NCBI GenBank assembly: GCA_002721305.1
Contig: PBKA01000006.1
Span: 206,659-270,658 of the forward strand
Length of the DNA: 64,000 nucleotides
Origin: Acidimicrobiaceae bacterium
Lineage (GTDB): Bacteria; Actinomycetota; Acidimicrobiia; Acidimicrobiales; Poriferisodalaceae
Reading direction: 5' to 3'
The translations under genes and the position numbers were made by a program. Of this stretch, positions 45,673-53,789 are shown in pieces (the first letter of the stretch is position 1; every line of letters begins with the position of its first letter). The notes under the pieces were generated by a model. The model was not told the origin of the DNA. It did not search any database and was given only the letters and a program-made list of their open reading frames with translations.

Positions 45673-46920
45673 CTATGCGCCCTTGATGCTTTCAAGTACC
45701 GGAAGCAGGTACTCGATGAATTTCGCCGGATTTTCCGACATAGGGAAATGACCGATATCTCTCATCTCACAAAAGGAAGACCCCGGGATCGCTTCATGAG
45801 CTTCCCGACCCTTCTCTAAGGTCGCACTGAAATCATATTCCCCAGAAAAAATATGGACGCCAACCTCAGATGTATCGATAGTCGAGGCCAACTCCCTCAA
45901 ATCGTATTCGGCTATGTAGTACCAAAGATCTCCCAGGAACACCGGTGGCCATCCCGCGGCATAAGTCTGCGTCGTTTCCTTCCGATAGGGAAGGGGTGAC
46001 GCCGGAGCTGTCAGGCCTTCCATCATCGTCGCCTTAGTTTCATTGGAAACTTGGGGGTGCCAAAACCCTTCTAGGGCGTTTAGATTGCCGCCAACGTGCA
46101 AAGCTCCTTCAACTGAAATCACTGCTCGAAACGTTTCAGGGTGTTTCTGTGCCAAATCCAGAGCTAATAGTCCTCCTACCGAGCACCCCATGAAAACAGG
46201 CTGCTCGAGTTCGAGAGCTTTGGAAATAGCGAGCGGGACGGACCGCAAAAAGTCACCTTTAAGGCGGTATTGCTCTGACCACCACTCACGTCCTACCGGT
46301 GGGATCGATTTGCCATGAAAAGGCAGGTCGTACGCTATTAATCGGAAATTATCGGTAATAGCTCGCGACTCAAAAAGGTGCCGCCATTGCACCCCGTGAG
46401 ACCCAGCGGTGTGTTGCAGGAGTAGAGGTATGCCTTCCCCTGCTTCTTCGAAATAGATCCTGTGTTCACTGCCTTGAAGTTCTAAACGCAGATAACGCCC
46501 GACAGGAGAGTCAAATGATCCGTGCCCCCGACCTTCTCGGCCGATTTCTCCCGCAGGTGGATCCGAAGTGCGTATCAATTCGCACAGTCGTTGAATTGCG
46601 GGCAGACGTTGCCACCAGGCGAGTCGGTCGCCATTCCATGAAAGCCCACCTTTGCCCGTGGCGATATTTATGTCATTCATGAATCGTGGAGGATTACCGC
46701 TCCGGACTTGGTCCCAAATCTCTTCTGGTCCACTGATTGTGACGACGCCGGTGCCGTGGCCGGGAACTCCTTTGTCTGTCTGCCCGTCTCTGACACAGAC
46801 TCCAAGGGTGGCTTCTCCTATCTCTAAACGCACTCCCCCGGTCCAATATCTTGACGCCATCTGAAACTCTGGATCGTTTCGGCATAGAACATAGAGATCT
46901 TCAGTCGTCAATTTTGCCAT
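45673..46920 (-). CDS. Alpha/beta hydrolase fused to an SCP2-like N-terminal domain
   Basis: A 415-residue two-domain protein. Residues about 1-115 look like a small sterol-carrier-protein-2-type domain (FMNDINIATGKGGLSWNGDRLAWWQRLPAIQRL). Residues 145-415 are an alpha/beta-hydrolase with nucleophile elbow GCSVGG (Ser247), IFSGEYDFS (acid) and MRDIGHFPMSENP (His). This resembles lipid or ester hydrolases in which the first domain may bind a hydrophobic ligand. The ATG follows GAGGG. It is divergent from the carotenoid oxygenase and followed by a GNAT gene. The SCP2-like call is from pattern, not from a profile match. Confidence 0.82.
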   Translation of the reverse strand: MAKLTTEDLYVLCRNDPEFQMASRYWTGGVRLEIGEATLGVCVRDGQTDKGVPGHGTGVVTISGPEEIWDQVRSGNPPRFMNDINIATGKGGLSWNGDRLAWWQRLPAIQRLCELIRTSDPPAGEIGREGRGHGSFDSPVGRYLRLELQGSEHRIYFEEAGEGIPLLLQHTAGSHGVQWRHLFESRAITDNFRLIAYDLPFHGKSIPPVGREWWSEQYRLKGDFLRSVPLAISKALELEQPVFMGCSVGGLLALDLAQKHPETFRAVISVEGALHVGGNLNALEGFWHPQVSNETKATMMEGLTAPASPLPYRKETTQTYAAGWPPVFLGDLWYYIAEYDLRELASTIDTSEVGVHIFSGEYDFSATLEKGREAHEAIPGSSFCEMRDIGHFPMSENPAKFIEYLLPVLESIKGA

Positions 46921-46974
46921 CAGTGCCCTCTTTACATTTCCGCCTATGCATTATTGTGCACTAGCTAACAGCGA

Positions 46975-48495
46975 ATGTCTTTAGACCACCGGCTGTTGAG
47001 CGTTGCTAATCTCGAAGCGGGGGAAAGAATGACGTTTGCCTTACGAGAAACATTCGAACCAGGGCTACCACCTGACGATGATCACCCTTATCGCTCTGGT
47101 GTGTGGCGTCCACAGCACCGCGAATACGACGCTTGGGACATGGATGTCATAGGCGAGATACCTGATGACCTCAACGGTGTCTATCTCCGCAACACTGAGA
47201 ACCCGCTCTTCGAACCCATTAAGCGTTATCACCCGTTTGATGGTGACAGCATGATGCACTCCATTTCGTTCGAAAACGGTGAAGCTCGCTACGCGAACCG
47301 ATTCGTTCGGACCGATGCGTTTCTCGCAGAGCAGGAATCCAACGAGAGTCTGTGGGCCGGGATCGCCGAACACCCTTCGAATGCGATCGCCAATTATGGA
47401 TGGGGTGCTCGCACGTTCATGAAAGACAATGCTTCAACCGATGTCATTGTCCACGGGGGCGCCGCTCTCGCAAGCTTTTACCAATGCGGCGAGTTGTACC
47501 GCTTGGACCCGCGAACCTTAGAGGATCTCGGAAAAACCACCTGGAACGGATTCTTTCCCGAAGAAGGCGTATCTGCTCACCCGAAACTTGATGAACATAC
47601 CGGAGAGTTGCTTTTTTTCAGCTACTTCACCGAAGCGCCCTACATGCGTTACGGGGTCGTTAACCGTGCCGGCGAACTCACGACTCATGTAGATATTCCT
47701 TTACCTGGGCCGCGCCTTCCTCATGACATGGCTTTTACAGAAAATTGGTCAATCTTGAACGATCTGCCTCTGTTTTGGAGTCCCGAGGCTCTAGCCGACG
47801 GCTACTACTCGAACACGTTCGATCGCGATCTTCCCAGCAGATTCGCATTACTACCAAGGCACGGATCGACCGAGGACATCCTTTGGTTCGAAGCAGACCC
47901 CACCTTTGTTTTGCATTGGACTAATGCTTACGAAGAGGGTGACTGGGTGATCCTCGATGGATTCTTTCAACATAACCCGACTGCCCGCGGAGTGGATCGC
48001 GGAACCGGGAGCCACAAAGGGTTCGAGACTTTAGACATGAATGTTCTCCAAGCCAGGGCCCATCGTTGGAAATTCAACACAGTTACTGGTCGCTGCACGG
48101 AAGAGCCCATGAGCGAGACTTGCGCCGAATTCCCAATGATCAACGGGCGTCATGCCGGTAGGCGACACCGATATTCCTATAACGCTCGCTGCAGCCCGGG
48201 TTTGTTCGCATTCGACGGCCTCATTAAACACAATCTCGACACTGGGACCGAAGAACTATACGAATTTGAGCCAGGCGTTTTCGTCAGCGAGACCGTGATG
48301 GCCCCAAGGGACGGTTCCAAAGCAGAAGATGATGGTTATCTAGTGACGTTCGCTTCTGACCTCAATAAGGACTGTTCCGAGGCACTTGTCTTTGATGCCT
48401 CCGATCTGATGCAAGGTCCAGTTTGTCAAATCCGCCTTCCGGAAAGAATTTCAAGCGGTACTCATTCCACATGGGCTCCGAGCACTGATATATGA
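46975..48495 (+). CDS. Carotenoid cleavage dioxygenase family protein
   Basis: A 506-residue seven-bladed beta-propeller oxygenase of the RPE65/carotenoid oxygenase family. The four iron-binding His can be placed in VSAHPKLDE, LPHDMAFTENW, VLHWTNAYEEGD and, near the C terminus, SSGTHSTWAP. Blade 1 has PDDLNGVYLRNTENPLFEP and HPFDGDSMMHSI. It cleaves a conjugated double bond of a carotenoid, lignostilbene or other isoprenoid. ATG 46975 is the listed start, but ATG 47029 has the better ribosome binding site (GGGGGAAAG). It overlaps the amidohydrolase gene by four bases. Confidence 0.93.
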   Translation: MSLDHRLLSVANLEAGERMTFALRETFEPGLPPDDDHPYRSGVWRPQHREYDAWDMDVIGEIPDDLNGVYLRNTENPLFEPIKRYHPFDGDSMMHSISFENGEARYANRFVRTDAFLAEQESNESLWAGIAEHPSNAIANYGWGARTFMKDNASTDVIVHGGAALASFYQCGELYRLDPRTLEDLGKTTWNGFFPEEGVSAHPKLDEHTGELLFFSYFTEAPYMRYGVVNRAGELTTHVDIPLPGPRLPHDMAFTENWSILNDLPLFWSPEALADGYYSNTFDRDLPSRFALLPRHGSTEDILWFEADPTFVLHWTNAYEEGDWVILDGFFQHNPTARGVDRGTGSHKGFETLDMNVLQARAHRWKFNTVTGRCTEEPMSETCAEFPMINGRHAGRRHRYSYNARCSPGLFAFDGLIKHNLDTGTEELYEFEPGVFVSETVMAPRDGSKAEDDGYLVTFASDLNKDCSEALVFDASDLMQGPVCQIRLPERISSGTHSTWAPSTDI

Positions 48496-50147
48496 GCGAA
48501 CTGGTCGTCTATACGGCGCGTCAGATCCGAACGATGGAGCCCTCTATGCCTGTGGCAGAAGCCATAGCGGTGCGCGATGGCCAAATAGTGGGCGTGGGAA
48601 ACTTGGAGTCACTGAAGCCCTGGCTGGAACAAGAGCGACACACCATTGACGACAGGTTCAGTGGTGACGTTTTGATGCCCGGCTTTATCGATCCGCACCT
48701 TCATCCATCGATGGCAGCTCGCCTTCTCACTATGGAGTTCGCCACCGCTGTGGAATGGGATCTCCCTTGGGCCGAAATAGGAGCCGTGAGCACACGAACT
48801 GACTTTCTCGACGCTCTCAACAAATTCGCTGCAGATGGACCCGATGACGAACCTCTCTTTATTTATGGACATCACCCACGATGGCATGGCGACGTTGACA
48901 GAGAACTCCTTAACAGCATCAATCGTCAGCGCCCAATCGTCGTGTGGCATCGCGGTTACCACTCCATCATCGTTAATGACGCTTGCTATCAATGGATGGG
49001 TTTGGACATGGATTCAGCCCGACGCCATCCCCAAATCGATCTTGAACGAGGGGCATTTTTCGAGAATGGGTTGTTTGTCGCGAATAGGCATTTCGTTCCC
49101 CATTCCCTCGAACCTTCCCGCTTCAGGCTTGGTCTCGAGAGAGCACGTGACGTTATCCACGCAGGGGGCCACACCACCATCTGTGATGCAGCGTTTCCGA
49201 TGTATGACCTTGAGCTCGAATGGGCTGCATTGGAGGAGACGATCGGCGGTTCGGAGGTGCCGTTCCGTACGGAATTTATGCCTTATGCCGTCAACACCGA
49301 AGGAATGGCTCCTGGAGATGATGACCAACAACGAGTTGACTTGGTTCAACAGATCCAAAGCCATCGGGAACGCAATGGGCACCGGCTAACTTTTGGTAAT
49401 CACGTCAAAATGTTGGCAGACGGCGGGTTTTTCGCGGAACTCATGCGTTTGAACCCTCCGGGTTACCTTGACGGCCACGATGGTGAATGGATAACACCTC
49501 CTGAACAATTTGAAGCTACCGCCAGGGTGCTGTGGAACGCCGGATTCCAAATTCATGTCCATTGCACCGGAGATGAAGGTGTCGAGCTTGCTTTGGCGAC
49601 CTTGGAGAAATTGCAATGGGAACGACCCCGATTTGACCACCGCTTTACGTTCGAGCATTTCGGACTGTCTGATGCCCAACAGGTCAGACGCATTGGACGT
49701 CAAGGGGGCGTGGTTTCTGGACAGGTCTACTATTTGTACGAACTGTCAGATGTCTTCGGCCGCACCTCCATCGGACACGAACGCGCGTCTCAGATGACTC
49801 GCTTGGGCACTGTCGAACGCGAGGGAATCCCCTTCGCCCTTCATTCGGATTTCACAATGGCCCCCGCTAAGCCACTCCATAATGCTTGGATCGCCACAAA
49901 CCGAATCAACGAATCGGGTGAGCTTGTCGCCCCAAACGAACGAGTGTCCCTGGACGCCGCCATGAGAGCTATCACTATTGACGCCGCGTTCATATTGAAC
50001 AAGGAAGCGGAGATAGGCAGCCTTCGGTGGGGCAAGAAAGCTGATTTCACAGTGTTGAACGAAGACCCCTGGGACGTGGGCATAGAGGGGCTACGCGATA
50101 TCTCAATCAAAGGCACGGTTTTTGAGGGAACTCCCTACCTTCTATGA
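48492..50147 (+). CDS. YtcJ-like metal-dependent amidohydrolase
   Basis: A 551-residue amidohydrolase-3 family enzyme. The metal-binding motifs are GFIDPHLHPS near residues 64-73, QIHVHCTGDEG, the TFEHFGL His and the ALHSDFTMAP Asp. These proteins hydrolyse amide, ester or deaminate bonds in small molecules. Its start and stop each overlap the neighbouring genes by four bases (ATGA), so carotenoid oxygenase, this enzyme and CobW are translated as one set. The substrate is not known. Confidence 0.9.
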   Translation: MSELVVYTARQIRTMEPSMPVAEAIAVRDGQIVGVGNLESLKPWLEQERHTIDDRFSGDVLMPGFIDPHLHPSMAARLLTMEFATAVEWDLPWAEIGAVSTRTDFLDALNKFAADGPDDEPLFIYGHHPRWHGDVDRELLNSINRQRPIVVWHRGYHSIIVNDACYQWMGLDMDSARRHPQIDLERGAFFENGLFVANRHFVPHSLEPSRFRLGLERARDVIHAGGHTTICDAAFPMYDLELEWAALEETIGGSEVPFRTEFMPYAVNTEGMAPGDDDQQRVDLVQQIQSHRERNGHRLTFGNHVKMLADGGFFAELMRLNPPGYLDGHDGEWITPPEQFEATARVLWNAGFQIHVHCTGDEGVELALATLEKLQWERPRFDHRFTFEHFGLSDAQQVRRIGRQGGVVSGQVYYLYELSDVFGRTSIGHERASQMTRLGTVEREGIPFALHSDFTMAPAKPLHNAWIATNRINESGELVAPNERVSLDAAMRAITIDAAFILNKEAEIGSLRWGKKADFTVLNEDPWDVGIEGLRDISIKGTVFEGTPYLL

Positions 50148-51067
50148 GACCTGCTCGTCCAAGAATCCCTGTAACGGTGATCGGGGGCTATCTAGGTGCA
50201 GGCAAGACCTCGCTCATCAACCGACTGCTCACTGAAAGTAGCTCCGAGCGCTTGGGTGTTCTGGTCAACGACTTCGGTGAAATCAACATAGACGATGCCT
50301 TGATCGCAGAACGGGGGGTAAATACCATCTCTCTTTCCAACGGCTGTGTTTGTTGCACAATTCGCGACAGCATCGGGTCGGCTCTAGATGAGATCCTCAA
50401 AATTCGCCCGCTGCTCGACCATGTGATTATCGAAGCAAGCGGCGTGGCCCATCCAGCGAAGGTCGCTCTCTACGGGCAGGGCTGGCCAGGTTGTTCCCTC
50501 AACGCTGTCGTCGTCGCTGTCGATGCTTCAACCATTCGCACCCAGAGCAACGACCGCTTCGTCGGAAGCCTCTGCCTTGAGCAGATCAGGCAAGCTGACC
50601 TACTTGCGCTCACTCACCTCGACCTGTTAGCTGACTCCCAAACGGAGCTATTGTTCGATTGGTTAAACCAGCACAGCAACTCGGCAACTCTCGATGCTCG
50701 CGCACTATCTATCCCTTTCCTTCTCGGCCTAGAGAACACGTCCAGCTTTGATGATCTGCCGTTGAAAACCAACAACTTCCTCACCTCGCACATTGCCTAC
50801 GCGTTCGCGAACTCAAAGGACCATCTATGGTCAATTCTCGATGATCTCCCGATTCAAATCCTCCGACTCAAGGGATTCGTCAATATCGACGGCAGTAAGT
50901 ACCTGATTCAACGAGTAGGGAGCCGTTCGAGTGTCGAAGCCACCGATTTGAACGGCGATGGTCTTGTCGCAATCTGGCCTGCGGACTCTTGCGACTCACA
51001 ACAGGTAACTGAGGTCTTGGAACAACTGCACAGCAGATGCGATCCACCTCCGACTTCTGTTGTGTAG
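50144..51067 (+). CDS. CobW/COG0523 family GTPase
   Basis: A 307-residue putative metallochaperone or metal-insertase GTPase. The Walker A motif GYLGAGKT is at residues 15-22 and the family CxCC motif appears as CVCC at 68-71, which binds Zn or Fe. The guanine-specificity motif usually NKxD is THLD at about 157-160, which is degenerate. A shorter C-terminal CobW-C domain ends the protein. It overlaps the amidohydrolase by four bases, so it may deliver metal to that enzyme or to the Fe-dependent carotenoid oxygenase. Confidence 0.9.
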   Translation: MRPARPRIPVTVIGGYLGAGKTSLINRLLTESSSERLGVLVNDFGEINIDDALIAERGVNTISLSNGCVCCTIRDSIGSALDEILKIRPLLDHVIIEASGVAHPAKVALYGQGWPGCSLNAVVVAVDASTIRTQSNDRFVGSLCLEQIRQADLLALTHLDLLADSQTELLFDWLNQHSNSATLDARALSIPFLLGLENTSSFDDLPLKTNNFLTSHIAYAFANSKDHLWSILDDLPIQILRLKGFVNIDGSKYLIQRVGSRSSVEATDLNGDGLVAIWPADSCDSQQVTEVLEQLHSRCDPPPTSVV

Positions 51068-51132
51068 CTGCCTGCCAGAGCTACCGCCGCGTTGGATGCT
51101 CGACTGCTCCCCTTCCGTGACCAACCAAGTGA

Positions 51133-52347
51133 TCAAATCAATGGGAGGGGCTCCTGTCCCAGCGCTGCACGGTACGTGTTGTGGTAGTGATGAAGGGCTG
51201 GTTCGTTCCTACCAAACATCACGTGCTCCACGGCTCCACTATTAGCTGACCGCTGCTGGCTAGCACTTGCGACATAGTCTTCATCTCTAATAATCGCAGC
51301 AAATCCCTCAGCAACCTCTGAAAGTACTTCTAGCGGCGCTGTGTCGAGAAGAGCTTGGCGTTCGGGGGCGACCGTGTTGGATCTCGCCGTTCCTATTCTG
51401 TCGCCACGAACATAAAAAGAGATGACGCTGGTGTGCCGGCTAGGAGTTTCTTCATCCGGATATGCGCGGACCACGTACAGTCCGAAGTCGCTCGGCATCA
51501 CGATGCTGTTGGGGAAGATCCAGTAGACAGGCAAACCAGCGACGGTAATGTCCCAGCGGTCCTCGGACCACTCTCTCATCTCGTGGATGGCCTTCTTGCA
51601 AAGAATCATTCGGTGATGTCGACCATAAGTGTCGTAACACTGAACGTTGCCCTGAAAAAAAGTGGCCAAGGAGTCCCGATGCAAATAATTGAAGTGGTAG
51701 GTCTCCCCGAAGGTATCCATGGCGAGCTTCCAGTTGCAATCAACGTCGTAACGATCTCCGCCCAGCCGGCTATAACTTCCGAAATTCCACGCCTCAAACT
51801 CTTTGCTGAGCTCCGTTCCAAGTAGCTCATCAATGTCGACCGTGCCCGAAGGATCAGGGTTAGCGAACAAGAACCCGTATTTTTCTTGCGCTGAGAGCTC
51901 TATCAGACCGAAAGAATCCTTATCGATCTCTCCGAAGTGGTCCTCTTTGGGCACACCGACTAATGCACCCCGTGAGTCATAAGACCAACCGTGGAACGGG
52001 CACGCGAACCGGCGCTTATTGCCACTTTCCTGTTCCTCAACAGCTACTCCTCGGTGGCGACAAGCGTTCACGAACGCACGAAATTGTCCGTCATCATCTC
52101 GTGTTGCCAGTATTCGTGTATCAAGATCGTTGGCCGTGAAAAACGAACCTGCTTCAGGCAAGTCCCCGGACAGCCCTAACAGTTGCGGGTGGCCACGAAA
52201 GAACAAATCTCGTTCACTGCTAGCCACAATTGGGTCGGTGTAGCTAGATGTCGGATTGAGCCTCACCCCTCCCGCATCTACATTTGTCCCCGAATCCAAC
52301 CTCGATAAAAGCATCTTTATCTGGCTTACTTGCTCGTTGCGCTCCAT
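51133..52347 (-). CDS. Rieske non-heme iron oxygenase, alpha subunit (single-component type)
   Basis: A 404-residue ring-hydroxylating oxygenase. The Rieske cluster ligands are in CRHRGVAV and CPFHGWSYD (CxH, CxxH). The mononuclear iron site reads DTFGETYHFNYLH, and SKEFEAWNF-type loops follow the usual plan. It would oxidise an aromatic ring, amine or methyl group with electrons from an unseen ferredoxin reductase. No beta subunit is adjacent. The start is ATG 52347, or ATG 52314 as an alternative. It is divergent from an unassigned protein and convergent with the CobW gene. Confidence 0.9.
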   Translation of the reverse strand: MERNEQVSQIKMLLSRLDSGTNVDAGGVRLNPTSSYTDPIVASSERDLFFRGHPQLLGLSGDLPEAGSFFTANDLDTRILATRDDDGQFRAFVNACRHRGVAVEEQESGNKRRFACPFHGWSYDSRGALVGVPKEDHFGEIDKDSFGLIELSAQEKYGFLFANPDPSGTVDIDELLGTELSKEFEAWNFGSYSRLGGDRYDVDCNWKLAMDTFGETYHFNYLHRDSLATFFQGNVQCYDTYGRHHRMILCKKAIHEMREWSEDRWDITVAGLPVYWIFPNSIVMPSDFGLYVVRAYPDEETPSRHTSVISFYVRGDRIGTARSNTVAPERQALLDTAPLEVLSEVAEGFAAIIRDEDYVASASQQRSANSGAVEHVMFGRNEPALHHYHNTYRAALGQEPLPLI

Positions 52348-52409
52348 TGAGCCGCCCTCGCCTTCAAACCGTTCCGAACCTCAACTCTCAAAAGATTAGT
52401 GGGTCACCC

Positions 52410-53738
52410 ATGACAAACACACCTCTCGATCGCACTGAAACTGCCCCCGGGTATTGGAATTCGCCATGGCCCGTTGAATGCGGTGGGAACAGACGCCAGA
52501 AAGCTAGAACGGGGCGCTTGGATTCCGCTGACGGTGAGGCTCAAGTCACCCTTATACGTAATGACCGTTGGAACGTCATGACCGTTCGCCGCGATCCAGG
52601 TGAATGGTATGTGGGAGGCACAATGCCGGCCTTTGTCGGACCCCCGCCCTTCGGTTGGGTAAGCCGATTCGATCCGACCTCCCTCGAAAATCTCGCCGAA
52701 TCGCCGGCACTTCCCTGCGGAGACCACGTCTGGTGTGGAGCAATCTTGGTGCACGCTGATGGCTCAATTATGTCGATTAACGGCTCTTTCCTTCACCGCC
52801 TCGATCCCCACAACCTCTCTGTCCTTAATGAGCTCAAGCTTCCGGTTGACCGCGCCCACAACGGTTTACTGTCCTTGTCGGACGGAACTCTAGTGACGAA
52901 GGATTTGCGTTTGGAGGAACAGGGCGGAACGACTCTGACCTTTGTGGATCCCGCAAGCCTTGAAGTCATCGAAACTCTGGTGCTTCCTGAGGGATCCATG
53001 GGCCGGATCGCCGCGGATTTCCACGATGGGATTGATTCCGTTTTTGTTCCCGGGACAGAACATGTGTGGAAGATAGATGTGGTTCAAGGTCAACCAGAAA
53101 TCAGCGATTGGGTCTGCCGTTACAGAACGCCGGGTTCTCCGTGGGGGCTCGCGTGGGATTCATGCATCTCTGATGGGCACCTGTGGCTCATGGACTGTGG
53201 GGACATCGAGGGTGTTCGCGCTATCCACCACAGACTTCCAAATGGTCGTTTTGATGAACCCGCAGGGAAGCTCCTGTCTTGGCAGCGCCCCGCGCCTTGG
53301 AAGGGTGCTCAGCGTTTGTTGCGGGTAGATCAGATGACTGGCCGCTTGGATACCTTGGAACCCTTCGGCGCTCCCGGAGGGGGAATCATCGCGCCCCCGG
53401 TTAATGTCCCTGAGTTTGATATTGCAATTGCATGGGACTCAATTAACGGAGGGCTTGCCGGCATTTCCACCGCTGGACAACTTGAGCCTGTGTGGCACTT
53501 GGATGTCAAGCCGTCGATGCAGCCGGTGGTATTTCCGGAATCTGGGGAGTTGGTGATTAATGATTTCACTGTCGATCAAACTGATGATCTGATAGTGGTC
53601 GATATCGAGACCGGGCAACTACTGAGTCGGGTAGCCACAGGTTCGCGCCTCGCCAACGGCATGTTCCTTACCGCCGGCGACAACCGTGATGTTTATTACT
53701 GTTCCACTCTTTCTTGGGCGCGGGTGGCTTGGGTATGA
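52410..53738 (+). CDS. Unassigned beta-propeller-like protein
   Basis: A 442-residue protein I do not recognise. The first 42 codons of the listed ORF overlap the Rieske gene, so I start it at ATG 52410. The sequence has recurrent strands such as GWVSRFDPTSLENL, LHRLDPHNLSVLNEL, LTFVDPASLEVIETL and IVVDIETGQLLSRVATG, which is the repeating pattern of a six- or seven-bladed propeller, perhaps of the SMP-30 or quinoprotein-like kind. No signal peptide is visible, so it is likely cytoplasmic. It is divergent from the Rieske oxygenase and precedes the BVMO gene by 51 bases. Confidence 0.75.
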   Translation: MTNTPLDRTETAPGYWNSPWPVECGGNRRQKARTGRLDSADGEAQVTLIRNDRWNVMTVRRDPGEWYVGGTMPAFVGPPPFGWVSRFDPTSLENLAESPALPCGDHVWCGAILVHADGSIMSINGSFLHRLDPHNLSVLNELKLPVDRAHNGLLSLSDGTLVTKDLRLEEQGGTTLTFVDPASLEVIETLVLPEGSMGRIAADFHDGIDSVFVPGTEHVWKIDVVQGQPEISDWVCRYRTPGSPWGLAWDSCISDGHLWLMDCGDIEGVRAIHHRLPNGRFDEPAGKLLSWQRPAPWKGAQRLLRVDQMTGRLDTLEPFGAPGGGIIAPPVNVPEFDIAIAWDSINGGLAGISTAGQLEPVWHLDVKPSMQPVVFPESGELVINDFTVDQTDDLIVVDIETGQLLSRVATGSRLANGMFLTAGDNRDVYYCSTLSWARVAWV

Positions 53739-53766
53739 GTTCTTCATCCGGTTAACTAATAGACCT

Positions 53767-53772
53767 TAGATT
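53767..53772 (+). promoter_or_regulatory. Candidate -10 box of the BVMO gene
   Basis: TAGATT lies 17 bases before ATG 53790, with a TAAGG ribosome-binding element between. This is a leadered arrangement. Confidence 0.35.
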
Positions 53773-53789
53773 CCAAGTAAGGTCAGGTT

